DNA from: Tenodera sinensis | Taxonomy: Eukaryota > Arthropoda > Insecta > Mantodea > Mantidae | DNA length: 64,000 nt | Reading direction: 5' to 3' | NCBI GenBank assembly: GCA_030765045.1 | Contig: CM060972.1 | Coordinates: forward strand, 54,036,471 to 54,100,470 | In this document: piece by piece, positions 35,070 through 46,358 of the stretch | How the letters are laid out: each line of letters starts with the position of its first letter | Position numbering within the stretch: the stretch's first letter is position 1 | Made by a program: the position numbers and the translations under genes | Notes under the pieces: generated by a model | The model's input: only the letters and a program-made list of their open reading frames with translations | Told to the model about the DNA's origin: nothing | Database searches by the model: none

Positions 35070-35445
35070 CCGGCGCCGTGGCCGTTAGAGCGTTTACCTG
35101 TCACCTAAGTGGCCCGGGTTCGATCGCAGGGACCCCCATGTGGTATTCGTGGTGGACGAAGCGGCATCAAGGCAGGTTTCCTCCGGGTTCTCCAGTTTCC
35201 CGCGCCACTCATGCCACCAATTGCTCTATTGTCATCTTTCTAATCATCGATTTCGCCGCATTTCACATCATCCTCTTCCTCACTATCGCACCTGGTGCTT
35301 GGCTGACCACCTGCTTCCAGGTCTTCACACTGTCCGGTCCATAAGTTCCTATGCTCCCCGACAGGCGTCTGACCCTACGCACTGGCTACGTGGTGCATGC
35401 ATTTCTCGGTATCTCATTGGTTGATTTTATGACGTCATGATATGT
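35070..35445 (+). repeat. tRNA-derived SINE, family gamma
   Basis: A box GCCGTGGCCGTTAGAGCGTT and B box CCCGGGTTCGATCGCAGG near 35113. The body GTGGTGGACGAAGCGGCATC then TTTCCTCCGGGTTCTCC is shared with the minus-strand copy at 43870-44280. The overlapping 88- and 94-codon frames are accidental. Confidence 0.78.
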
Positions 35446-35929
35446 GGTGAGAATACCTCAGGTAGGCTGTTAGAAGAACTAATAAGTAACCACATACACT
35501 GTCATCCCATCCGCTATTCAGATAATAAGCGCTTCTTTGGAACAGAATTTATGATTTCCTATTTTAGTTCGTAGGTTACTGTTGATTCTTCTGTCATTTA
35601 AATTGTTATTTTAATTAAGGATGAACGTTAGTCATTTAATTATTCTACAGTGCATTCATTGCATTCATGAAGAATGGGCCACTGGATACTGAGCATATCT
35701 GAACTTCGACTCCTGCCACAATCCATCGATTGTTTCAGTGAGAAAAATTTCCAATTTCCTGTTGTAATTGTACTACGTTTCCGCCGAGCGTTAACGGAGA
35801 GCATTGCTATATTATAGTGATTATTTATAGCTGCAATGCATTTGTAAATTCTACACTGCAGTAAATTGACGAACAGATAAATGCACCATATATATTAATT
35901 TAATTCCAAGTAACTAGTGCAAAAAAACA
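35446..35929. other. unannotated spacer
   Basis: Nothing recognised. Confidence 0.4.
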
Positions 35930-36365
35930 AACCGAGCGAGATGGCTCCGCGGTAACGTGTAAGGCTTGCATTACGGAGGTCGTGGGTTTGATATCCATGG
36001 CCGACCTTCCTGATCCATGGTTTTTTGGGAGGTATTTCGTGGTCACTAGGCAAATGCTGCGATGAATAATCACATCATCCGAATTTCCCATCCCTCTTTT
36101 TCATTTCACCTTAGTTTCAATTCGATCTTTCAGCACTGGAAGTGTTGGCGATGGGCGAGTTAGCGCTGCCATGTGGAGACTTTGCGAACTGTAACTGTTG
36201 TTCTTGACGAATAGGTGACGTTGTAGTCGCCTAACCTGCTGGGGTGAACCGCTGTCGAAACCCAAGACTAATGGCTCCTTTGCGAACCCTGGTGTCGAGA
36301 TAAAGAATTTCCAGCGCACGTTAGGGACCCCCACGCTGGCTCGCAGAGCGCTCTCAACTCATCTA
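35930..36365 (+). repeat. tRNA-derived SINE, family alpha
   Basis: A-box region GAGATGGCTCCGCGGTAACG, B box GTCGTGGGTTTGATATCC (about 35980-35996). The body CATGGTTTTTTGGGAGG, GGTCACTAGGCAAATGCTGC and GAAGTGTTGGCGATGGGCGA matches 48-430. The 3' end AGAGCGCTCTC is at about 36344. Confidence 0.8.
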
Positions 36366-36544
36366 TTCCTCCTGGAGTCTAACATACAATAGCCTAAAGC
36401 GGTTGGCACAGTGTGGAATCCCCTTCTTTTATACTCTACCTCTACCACGAAAACACAAGCTAATCATATGTAATCCTCTGACATGGTTGCCTGATTGTGC
36501 AGTACAAAATCACTAAAGGTGGTATGTTTTCTGCGAAAATTAAA

Positions 36545-36760
36545 ATAAGTGAAGTACCCATCAGCCTCTTACGGTAGCCACAACATTTAAAGGCGGCTGA
36601 CTCAACACAAAACCCAATCATAGGTTTATCATAGGTTTGTGTAGTTAAATACACTGTTAAATCAGGCTGTACAGTCGGTAATATAAATATAATTTGTGGC
36701 TGCAAAATTCATTTGTACGACAGGAAAAATAATAGTAAACTATCAGTCGCCTTTAAATTT
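36545..36760 (+). repeat. unclassified repeat Y, copy 2
   Basis: Collinear with 32085-32275 and in the same orientation. GGTTTATCATAGGTTTGTG suggests a small internal duplication not present in copy 1. Confidence 0.6.
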
Positions 36761-37090
36761 TGCATTTTTTAGTTTTTGTGTATAAGGTAGCCGACAGCTT
36801 CACTCTTTATTCCTGTAGCATTTATTTCATGTTTTTCTGTGCTGATAAATTTACGTTTTTACTTGGAAAAACTAGTTTAATCCTAAGCTTTATTTTTCCT
36901 GTTTTAAAATTAAAAAAATGGTAGGTACTTGTTCGTATCCCTGTGCGGATTAGCGGGGTTCGGATTGGTGGGACTTACTGTATAAACGTTCGAATTATCC
37001 GATTTCCACTGTATTTTATTATTTAATCTCCAAAACATAAGAGTCTTATTTTTCATTTAGCAAACATGTACTTTGTCAAACATTCATTTT

Positions 37091-37911
37091 ACTTTCTCTA
37101 CTGGCAAGTAGGGGAAGTATTGTATTCCACCCAAAAATTCGATGTCGAGATTTCACCGGAAATATGTTTTGAGGCTCCTTGAATCCCCCCCCCCCCCAAA
37201 AAAGCATTTTTAGAAAAAGGTTCGTGTGTGTGTCCGTGTCAGTCTGTGGACAGCATAACTCAAAAACGAAAAGTCGGTTAAAAACCAAAGTTGGTACATA
37301 AAGATTTTGAAGAAAATAGCCCCACCCTAAACTACCGTTTACTTGGAAAATTTTTCAAACATTTTGATTTTCTTGATAATGGCTCTAACGATTTTGATTA
37401 AAATGTCATATATTTGAGATATTTGTATGACAAATAAAATGTATATCTTGAATTTTCTGGCTATAGCCGTGTAGTCGTATTTACTCTGGATGACTTTTGC
37501 ATAACTGGTAAACCGTTAGAGGTAGACCAAATCATACAAAAATTGTAGATCTTGCTAAAATACACAATTTATGTCGAATAAATTTTCTTGTAGGGTGAAC
37601 CATTTCGGCGATATTCCTTGTTATGTATGTGAGTTTCGGAAAACTTAGAATTTTCGTGAAATGGATCATCGTTGTTCATTTTTTATATGTTACGTGTGCA
37701 AAGAGAACAGAATCTCAAAGCTTTAAAACATTTGACTATCGCACTAAGCCTACTGTATTCTAATATTCCCCTTGCACCTACAAGGAAATAAGCAATAAGA
37801 TAAGTTGTACAAATGTTTATCTCAACTAACACGAAGAAGATATAGGAATAAGAGTTTGTAAGAATGGTTAGTACAAGAGTAGAGAAAGTCATGTGAGTGC
37901 AACACATCAGA
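37091..37911 (-). mobile_element. Hel-CA full-length copy
   Basis: On the plus strand it runs from ACTTTCTCTACTGGCAAGTAG to AGTAGAGAAAGTCATGTGAG and TGCAACACATCAGA. The slot is only GTGTGTGTGTCCGTGTCAG. A C run of about 13 lies at 37186-37198, in the spot where other copies have CCCCCTGAATC. The 74-codon minus frame at 37683-37907 is intact. Confidence 0.92.
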
Positions 37912-38427
37912 TTTTTATCTCTCTGCCCGTTGTGACTTCCAACAGTTCTTATTGATAAATACTACAAGTAAGTATTGCAGTTAACGTTATGTAATTTTAG
38001 TTAGTTTGTTAGATTAAGGTGAAGTCAAACCTTATTCCTAAACTAAAAAAATTAATTTTACTGTCTGCGAAGTAAAATAACGCAACAAGCTGTTCAGAAT
38101 GTTTACAAGTGACGAAATGCGTTTACTCAACAATACATAAGAAATATTAATGTGAAAGTCAAAGGAGGTTTCCATAAGCATTTTTAAAATGACGACAGAT
38201 GACACAGTTAAATAATAAGCGAAACTTTAATTGGCACACTAGTCGGTGAAGGTTTCATCCATCGCTGTTCTAGCTGGTGCTCCATGGCACCAAAATAAAC
38301 TGGTGGGCGTGCTGCAGGGCGCGTAGGAGGAAGCCCCGCTTCAAGTATACGCAGTTCCCAGTCACAGACAGCAGCAGGAGCATTTCCTCATTTTCAAACA
38401 CTGTCGCCAGGCTCATTTCTACACACA
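37912..38427. other. unannotated spacer
   Basis: Nothing recognised. 38270-38410 is GC-richer and unique-looking. Confidence 0.4.
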
Positions 38428-39258
38428 AACATCTCTACTCTTGTACTAACCATTCTTACATACTCTTCTTCGTGTTAGTTAAGATAAACATCTGTACAAA
38501 TTATCTTATTGCTTATTTCCTTGTAGATGCAGGGGGAATATGGGAATACAGTAGGCTTTGTGCGATAGTCAAATGTTTTAAAGCTTTGAGATTCCGTTCT
38601 CTTTGCACGCTTAACATATAAAAAAAATGAACAACGATGTTCCATTTCACGAAAGTTTTAACTTTTCCGAAACTGAAACAAATAACAAGGATTAGGTATC
38701 TCCGAAATGGTTCACCCTACAAGAAAATTTATTGAGACATAAATTGTGTATTTTAGCAAGATCTACGTTTGTTGTGTTGTATGATTTGGTCTATCTCTAA
38801 CGGTTTACCAGTTATGTAAAAGTCGTCCAGGGTAAATACGACTACAGGAGCTATAGCCAGAAAATTCAAGATATACATTTCATTTGTCATAAAGATATCT
38901 CAAACATATGACATTTTAATCAAAATTGTTAGAGCCATTTTCAACAAAATCAAAATTTTCGTAAAATTTTCCATCTAAAGAGTATTTTAGGGTGGGGCTA
39001 TTTTCTTCAAAATCTTCGTGTCGCATACTTGAAAGACATTAAACTTAAATACCAACTTTGGTTTTTAACGGACTTTTCGTTTTTGAGTTATGCTGTCCAC
39101 AGACTGATAGACACACAGACTGACACACACGCGTGCGCGGACCTTTTTCTAAAAATGCTTTTTTTTTCAGGGGGTCTGGAAACATGTTTCCGGTGAAATC
39201 TCGAAATCGAATTTTTGGGTGGAATACAATACTTCCCCTACTTACCAGTAGAGAAAGT
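38428..39258 (+). mobile_element. Hel-CA, first unit of a tandem array
   Basis: Lacks the extreme 5' end and starts at CATCTCTACTCTTGTACTAA. The rest is complete to CTACTTACCAGTAGAGAAAGT. The slot reads CACACACGCGTGCGCGG. The next copy begins 3 bp later. Confidence 0.88.
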
Positions 39259-39261
39259 AAA

Positions 39262-39912
39262 CATGAACAATGATGTTCCATTTCACGAAAGTTTTAAGTT
39301 TTCCTACACTGACACAAATAACAAGGAATATCTCCGAAATGGTTCACTCTAGAAAAAAAAATTTCAGACACAAATTGTGTGTTTTAGTGAGATCAACATT
39401 TTTTTGTACAGTAAGATTTTGTCTATCTCTTGCGGTTTACGAGTTACTCAAAAGTCATCTAGAGTAAACAGGACTACATAGGCTATAGCCAGAAAATTCA
39501 AAATATACATTTCATTTGTCATAAAAATATCTCAAACATATGACATTTTAATCAAAATCGTTAGAGCCATATTCAAGAAAATCAAAGTTTTCGAAAAATT
39601 TTCCATGTAAAGGGTAGTTTAGGGTGGAGCTATTTTCTTCAAAATCTTCGTGTCGCATCCTTGAAAGACATTAAACTTAAATACCAACTTTGGTTTTTAA
39701 CCGACTTTTTGTTTTTGAGATATGCTGTCCACAGACTGACAGACACACATACGCGCGCGCGCGCGCGCGCGCGCGCGCGGACCTTTTTCTAAAAATGCCT
39801 TTTTTGGATTCAGGGGCTCCCAAACATATATTTCCGGTGAAATCTCTACATTAAATTTTTGGGCCGAATACAATAGGTATTTCCCCTACTCGCTGTATGT
39901 AGTAGAGAAAGT
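39262..39912 (+). mobile_element. Hel-CA, second unit, joined directly
   Basis: Starts inside the family at ATGAACAATGATGTTCCATT with no spacer after the preceding 3' end. It runs to TGTATGTAGTAGAGAAAGT at 39912. Its slot is a (CG)n tract. Confidence 0.88.
39752..39779. repeat. (CG)n tract in the Hel-CA slot
   Basis: About 14 CG units between CACACATA and GACCTTTTTC. This is a rare simple repeat in an AT-rich animal genome and a strong candidate for left-handed (Z) DNA. Other copies have CA/TG or mixed GCGCGTGCGC here. Confidence 0.95.
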
Positions 39913-39932
39913 AAAAATGCAAATAAAGAAAA

Positions 39933-40505
39933 TCTCATGTGCCACATTCATATGACTTTCTCTACCTTTTGTTTATTTTATACAGCTTCTGTAAACTATT
40001 CTTACGAAAGCTTATTTTTGTATTAATCGTGATAAACTTAGCAGAAATAACGGATGCAAATTTTGTTGTAGACAGACGAGGGGTATGGGAATCTGAATGG
40101 ATAGTCAAATGTTTACATGTGAGTTACCACTTACTAGCTGTAAAATTGCATACTATTTCCATGAAATCGCGAGAAACAGCTGACTAAAAAGTTACAAGGG
40201 TATTGAACATTTCAAACCAAGAACAACACATTCTCGGAAATTACTGATGGTACAAATCGTTATTGGAGATAAATGAGTTTTAAAGAGACTGACGTTTTGT
40301 GTGTGTTTTGTGCACCACTTAAGTTTGTCAGTTTCACATCATAAACAATTGCTTCTGAGCTGAAAATTCAAGGTGCACATGTTATCATGCAAATATAAAT
40401 ATTAAATGTATGAAATTTCAATGAAAATCCAGCCATTTTTGTAGAAAAACGAATATTTGAGAAAGCTTTCCACGTTAAAGGTAAATTGGGGCATGGGGAT
40501 TTTGT
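39933..40505 (+). mobile_element. old-subfamily Hel-CA, third unit
   Basis: TCTCATGTGCCACATTCATA then ACTTTCTCTACC opens 20 bp after the previous unit. The body is much more diverged (GAAAATCCAGCCATTTTTGT, GGGCATGGGGATTTTG). It stops where a fragment of opposite orientation begins. Confidence 0.72.
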
Positions 40506-40710
40506 TGACTTTTGATTAAGGTAGGTACCATATGTTTAAGACATTTTATGACCAGCAAGATGTATGTCTTGAATTTTCTGGAAATATTTTCTTCATTCTG
40601 AATGACTTGCATAGATGGTAAAACGTAAAATATAGACAGAATCTTACTACACAAAATATATAGATCACATTAGCACACAACTTGTCATAATTAAATGAGC
40701 TTGTAGTGGA
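40506..40710 (-). mobile_element. old-subfamily Hel-CA, inverted partner
   Basis: Plus-strand blocks TTTGATTAAGGTAGGTACCA, ATGTATGTCTTGAATTTTCT, GGTAAAACGTAAAATATAGAC and TTAAATGAGCTTGTAG are the minus orientation of the family. With the preceding unit it forms an inverted pair without intervening termini. Confidence 0.68.
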
Positions 40711-40847
40711 AGAAGTGGCACACACAAGCCATTTTTCGTTGAAGTTGGTTTATCCCGGATAGCGCGGGTGCCAAAATGTTTGCCTAAACAGAATTGTGTA
40801 GGGGACTCAATATGGATAGAGATACTTTGCTAATTGAAATAGCAACG

Positions 40848-40937
40848 TTTAAAGTGGCTCAGTCGGTAGAGCACCTGTATGCTGTGCGGGAAGTCGTAGG
40901 TTCGATTCCAAACTGGACTAAACGTTTTCTTTTTTTT
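40848..40937 (+). repeat. tRNA-like sequence (pseudo-tRNA or SINE head)
   Basis: A D-arm-like GGCTCAGTCGGTAGAGC, an anticodon-arm-like CCTGT-ATGCTGT-GCGGG (7-nt loop, candidate anticodon GCT) and a B box GTAGGTTCGATTCC are present. The T stem (GTAGG against CCAAA) and the acceptor stem do not pair, so it is not a functional tRNA. A Pol III-type terminator (TTTTCTTTTTTTT, 40925-40937) follows. Confidence 0.6.
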
Positions 40938-41120
40938 AATCAGAATGTTTCACAGTATGCTCAGGTGCTGATGTTTTAATTTGAGTATGCGTGCGCGCAT
41001 GTGTTTTATTTGCTGTTGAATAACGAAGTTGTTGATCAACAAGAATTCAGAATTGCCGCTGAGGAAAACCCTGAGACACGTTTGGTCATATAATTACATT
41101 ATAGTAATCCACAACCGACC

Positions 41121-41960
41121 GCCTCCGTAGCGCAGTTGGTAGTGCGGTTGCCTCTGGCGAGGAGGATCCACGGTACATGGGGATTTTATCCCCTCTGGGA
41201 GATCTGGCACGGGGTGCACTTAGCCTCGTTAGGTCCCGGGATGACCAATTGAAGAGTTACTTGATAGAAAAGTAGCGGCCCCAGGTCGTGAAGACCGCAT
41301 TACTGGCCGGGAGGGATCGGGACGCTGACCACGTACTACCCTCCAATACTGCACCCCACCAATGACGCCTGTAGTGGGCCGAGGTGGGGGATGCAGCGAC
41401 TGGGCCTTAAGGTTTGGCTCTTCATGGGCTGTAGTGCTGGGGCTTAATCCACAATCGGGACACTTACGAGGTGATGTATCTACTGCAGGAGTCGAAGCTC
41501 CCCCGCTAAAACCAGGATCACTCCTTCCAATACCTTGTTTCCTAAAAGGCCTCCCGCCCCCTCTGCAGTTACACAGAGGACGGAAGCAGATACGCCACTT
41601 ACGCGCGTCAACCCATCCGGGAAGACTACCTATAATCTAGGTGGGGCCGCCGGATGTCTAGCTTACCAGCTACTAGCCCTGTAGGCTAATACCCGAGAAC
41701 ATTGAGGCGTCCCCCAACCCCCTTGACGAGTCAGGACGTGCTTGATCTCCCATGAGCATCGGGAACCACTATCCGACAGAGACCTACCCAATCCGAACAT
41801 CTCACATAGATATTCGATCCTGTCTACGTCAGAAGTACCACGAGTGCTAGGGTTACGCAGCGCTCACACCACAGTAGTTGAAGGTGTCGGAACCCCTCCC
41901 TATGGAACGGTACAACAATATGGCACCAATTGGTGCTACAAGGTTAATAAGATGAAGTAA
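41121..41960 (+). repeat. tRNA-headed GC-rich repeat, family delta
   Basis: Starts GCCTCCGTAGCGCAGTTGGT, an A-box-type tRNA start, followed by a long GC-rich body quite unlike its surroundings (TCTGGCACGGGGTGCACTTA, GGCCGGGAGGGATCGGGACG). No second copy lies in the window. Frames of 92 and 72 codons in it are unrecognised. It could be a long SINE or a LINE 3' region captured by a tRNA head. Confidence 0.5.
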
Positions 41961-43640
41961 AACATCCTGTTTATATCTTTATGCTCCTTTTAATCTACGC
42001 TGGAAGTAAATTACGTCCTAGTAGTGGAATATTCACAATAAACTGTTCAAATACAGGTTTGCCTTGGTGAAAGGATTGATGTAAGCGCCTGTAGATATCA
42101 CCATGGGCAAGTTATAACACTTCTGCTGATATTGAAGCACAGAATGACTTGTCCAAAGTTTCTGGATTTTCTGGTTGCATTTCGTAAACCCTAGCTTTGT
42201 TATATCTCCATAAAAATCAGGGAACGGTCTCGCTGCAACCTCCACAGAATTATCCACCATCCGGGATACACATAGTTGAGATATTCTTTAACTCCTCTAG
42301 AATAATGCAATAGTGTACCATTGTGACACGGCTTCTAGAAGGTTCCCAATATTCAGCACACTCTGGAGGTATTGCAAATGAAATTGCTCTATATGCCTAG
42401 GAGCCAAATAAACCGGCATAATAATGTCTCCCAGAACTCCCTGTTACATGTTAACATTCCACTGAGCCTGCGTTCGCTTTCCAGTGAGGATTCTCGGGAG
42501 TCCAATAATGGGATTGTTTGTTTGCATTGGAGTCAGAGATGGGCATTCATGTTCCTATAAACTTGCGTGGTGAAATCCGGATTTTCTTTTAACTTAAGAG
42601 CTTTCTGCAAATAGGTAGGTGATTCTGAAAATCATTCCCATAAAGCTGTTGTTTATACGTATACTATTTTTGCTTCTCCAAAACCCGTTGTGTTGACGTC
42701 CTTGAACCCCATGTCAGCCGCTGATGAGAAACAAAAATGGTTAAGATATACTGGTAATAGTACCATCAGTAATAGTGTCATAGTTGCATCTCTGTACACA
42801 TTGGTGAAAATGTTATCTGTTTGCTGAATGACCTAGCTCGAACTGCAAGCAGGCAACCACGCGACGTAAATCCCTGCGAAACCACGAAGCAAACACCTGC
42901 AGAAAGGAAGTATTACCTAAGTGACCTTTCGCTTCTTACTTGCACCACCTCTTTCAAAATCACTGATTATGTAGTTGTTGTTATTAAATAACAATGGGAA
43001 CAAAAAGAAGGCACAAGATTTAAAATTTAACTTACTGTATTTATCTAAAAATGATTTCACCATTCTGACCGAGAATTCTTCCATTGCCATCTTTCACCCA
43101 CCTCATGCATCACTTCCAGAACTTGGAATACTGTCGGGAGAAGGCTAAAGAAGTCAGACTTTCGCAATGTTTCACTTTCTTTTTGTGGACATCAGAGGTT
43201 TTTTTAATCCATTATTTGGAATAGTCGGGACTGTATGAAATTACCATTATAATGGGTAAAGGAAAGGATTCACAACAAAACCCTGGGGATTGCACACAAT
43301 TAAATAAAGAACGGGGGAAAGCAAATTAAATTAATTAATTCGTCACTGGAACTTAAAAAAGCTAGTCAGTAATTATACAAAAGAACTATCAAAAGGCCAT
43401 TCTACACGACAGTTGAAGTCAAATGACATTTACAAATATTAAAAAAAAGCACAGAGTGAAGCTGTGGGAGGTGACTTTAGTAAGATAAATGATCTATTAT
43501 GATAAAGCAAAGGAATCATATAGGAGGAAAATAGGTATATTAAAACTAATTGTGAAAAATTCAATGAAAAAAAAAAACTTTCTATATAGCATTCAATGTT
43601 AATGTTCGCAATACAAAGCAATCATTTTGTTGAGACGCTG

Positions 43641-43677
<37 letters not shown>

Positions 43678-43869
43678 TTTTTTCAGGAAGAAGACAAGAT
43701 GGCCAAAGTTGGCACATATTGTGAAAGTTACTATATTATAAATGTTTAAAAAAGTATTGAAGTATCAAGTTGTAAAGTGTTTTATATGTTTTGGTGAAGA
43801 TTAGTAGTTCTTTAAAGAACACACACACACACACACACACTGACCTCTTCGAGGCGCGGGAGGGGGGGG
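41961..43869. other. unannotated spacer
   Basis: No recognised gene. It contains a run of about 36 A at 43641-43676 and a short (CA)n at 43819-43840. A 75-codon minus frame at 42033-42260 is unrecognised. Confidence 0.4.
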
Positions 43870-44280
43870 GGTGTTGAGGGTAGTGTTTAACGCTCGCTTG
43901 TATTACATGCGGCACTGCAGGCGGTGACTGATGATACATGAAATGAAGATGTTGTTGTAGTGTTTAACGCCCGCTTTTACTACTACGGCACCGCAGGCGG
44001 TGACACTGATGATACATGAAGATGGAGCACCGGTGGAATGAGATGGCGGGGGAAACCGGAGCACCCGGAGAAAACCCGCCCTGACGCCGCTTCGTCCACC
44101 ACGAAGAAATGAAGATGGAGCACCGGTGGAATGAGATGGCGTGGGAAACCGGAAAACCCGGAGGAAACCAGCCCCTGTGCCGCTTTGTCCACCAATAGTC
44201 TCACATGTGGTCACCTGGAATCGAACCAGGACCTTTGTGCTCAGAGGCGAATGGTCTAACCACGCGGCCTTTACCTATTC
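43870..44280 (-). repeat. SINE family gamma with two internal tandem duplications
   Basis: On the minus strand the head is AAAGGCCGCGTGGTTAGACC (A box) and TCCTGGTTCGATTCCAGG (B box), then GGTGGACAAAGCGGCACAGG. The unit GAAGATGGAGCACCGGTGGA with its following AAACCGG and GCCGCTT-GTCCACCA is present twice (about 44019-44108 and 44109-44195). The block GTAGTGTTTAACGCYCGCTT to GGCGGTGAC is also duplicated (about 43880 and 43956). The minus 103- and 73-codon frames arise from these repeats. Confidence 0.8.
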
Positions 44281-44664
44281 GAGATCATTCCCCTAAGAGA
44301 AGGAAGATTCATCGTGCTAAGATTGTAGCTACGCCGAGGCAATGGACGTAAGAAAGGTAAAAAGAAATGGTAAACTTATATACCCTCGTCGTACTTAATA
44401 AAAAATATGAAATCCGAAATACCGTCCCGTAAATCTGCAGAAATTGAGATGCGACATAAGAAATACATTCAACTTTCTCAGTTCTTTACTGCCAAACCAT
44501 TTCATACTATTTACGAGTCATAGCAAAAGTTGTGACCAACCCATTATTAAAATTCAACTTCCAACAATGCAACGGAAACAACTACAGGATCTAATGTACA
44601 GACTTTATACCATACGTGACTGCACTGCAACGCCAGTACTTCTATCACAGACAGTATTTCCAAA
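44281..44664. other. unannotated spacer
   Basis: Nothing certain. The sequence just left of the mariner remnant may include its 5' non-coding part. Confidence 0.35.
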
Positions 44665-45130
44665 ATGGCGGACATCAATATTTCGTTTCGTGTCATTAAA
44701 TGCCTTGTTAAGCAGGAAAAATCTGCTGCTTACCTCAGGTTTCAGAGTTCCTATGGAGTGTTAGGAGATTGGTGAAACATTTCAAAGATGGGAACAAAAG
44801 GATCCTAGATGAATCTCGTAGTGGTCGCCCTCGAACTGCCTCCACGGAGCGCAACAAGTAAAGAGTTGATGGGCTCGGAGAATGAATGTAGATGAAATCG
44901 CTGCAAAGCTTGTGTTAAGAGATAGTGCAGTGTAAGAAATGATTGAAAGTTTCGGCTATCGAAAAGTTTGAGTCACACGTTTACTAACGGAAGATCGCAT
45001 TCTTCAGAGATTTGAAAATGAAGGTGATGATTTTTGACGAGTATTGCGACAGGCGATGAAAGCTGGTTCCGTCATTACAAGCCTGAAACAAAACGCCAGA
45101 GTTTGGAATTGTATAATTTGGAACGGAACA
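44665..45130 (+). pseudogene. mariner transposase remnant
   Basis: From ATG: MADINISFRVIKCLVKQEKS, then a stop after SYGVLGDW. Later frames give VKHFKDGNKRILDESRSGRP (the GRP linker between the two DNA-binding helices), VTRLLTEDRILQRFENEGDD, and after another shift IATGDESWFRHYKPETKRQS. GDESW carries the first catalytic Asp of mariner transposases. At least three frameshifts or stops are present, and the second half with the other two Asp residues is missing. Confidence 0.88.
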
Positions 45131-45689
45131 ACCAAGTTCTATTCTAACGTTATTTCCAAACTTGCAGAACAATGGTGTCATTCCATACTGTAACAATTCC
45201 AAACCCTTTCACTATGAACTTCGTGTTACCGAGTAAGGAAACGTGCGGTTGTTTACCATGTACCTACATACTTGATACAGATCTCATCTGAATATGTTTC
45301 CTTCTGCTTTTCCTCTTTAACAATTCTCTGCGCTGAAAAGGCGTTAGCCAATTAACTTTTGAGTTCATTTGCTCCTCAGTAACTCATTACGTTCTTCTCG
45401 CCGCAGACATTGAGTGTGAACCACAAACAGTAAACAACTGAATCAATAGAATAAGGAAAATAAAACACATTTCAGCTTAGGACCAAGAAAAAGATTCCGT
45501 CAATCAAACTGATAAAAGTTTTGATTGACTCATTACAGCTTCATTAATACCAATGTATGTGTATCTTCTCAGAAGAATGAAAGGAAAAAATAAGATAAAA
45601 CTTATACTAAACCGATATCCCTGAATACGCTATTTCCGAATAAACACCTCCCTCAAACATCCACTGGCGAAACGAGAAGAGTTCTACTT
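45131..45689. other. unannotated spacer
   Basis: Nothing recognised after the mariner fragment ends. Confidence 0.4.
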
Positions 45690-46180
45690 TTATTCTATTA
45701 CCACTTATGCATAGTAGACAGAGGAAGTATCACATTCCACTCAAAAATTAAATCGATATTTCACCAGAAATACATTTTTGAGTGTCTGAACCTAAAAAGA
45801 AAACATTTTTTCAGGAAAAGGTTCACACACCAAATTGGGGGTATATCAAAATGTATATTCGAGTCGAATATCTTTCAATGATGCAGCTCCAAGATGTTCA
45901 TAAAATCGTCTTTATACCTAAATTCTATTTATAGGGATATCTTTTGCTCGTCTTTTATTTTCTCAAAAACGGTTGTATCGAATTTCAGTAATATATTCGC
46001 TTGAGACATATGTAAGTATGAACATCAATATGTACATCTTAACTTTTTTCAATAATAATTGTGAAACATTCATTCTTGCTGAATTTCGTATAACTAGGAG
46101 ACTATCAGAAAGAAGCATTCACTTACTGCAAGAAAAAAGTCAACATTTGCATTTCCCCTTACTTCTGCACTCCTATTTCT
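45690..46180 (-). mobile_element. old-subfamily Hel-CA
   Basis: Plus-strand ATTACCACTTATGCATAGTAG, then GAGGAAGTATCACATTCCAC, TCAAAAATTAAATCGATATT, TTTCACCAGAAATACATTTT, GGAAAAGGTTCACACACC, a TCTCAAAAACGG segment and GTATAACTAGGAGACTATC. The slot is almost absent. The copy lacks its 5' terminus. Confidence 0.72.
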
Positions 46181-46236
46181 GAGAAAAAGACTAATATTGC
46201 TTAGGATTTCAAAATGCATAGCTACATTTCAATAAA

Positions 46237-46358
<122 letters not shown>

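Noticed and set aside
40848..40937. Functional tRNA gene with anticodon GCT
   Set aside because: T and acceptor stems do not pair; better explained as a SINE head or pseudo-tRNA.
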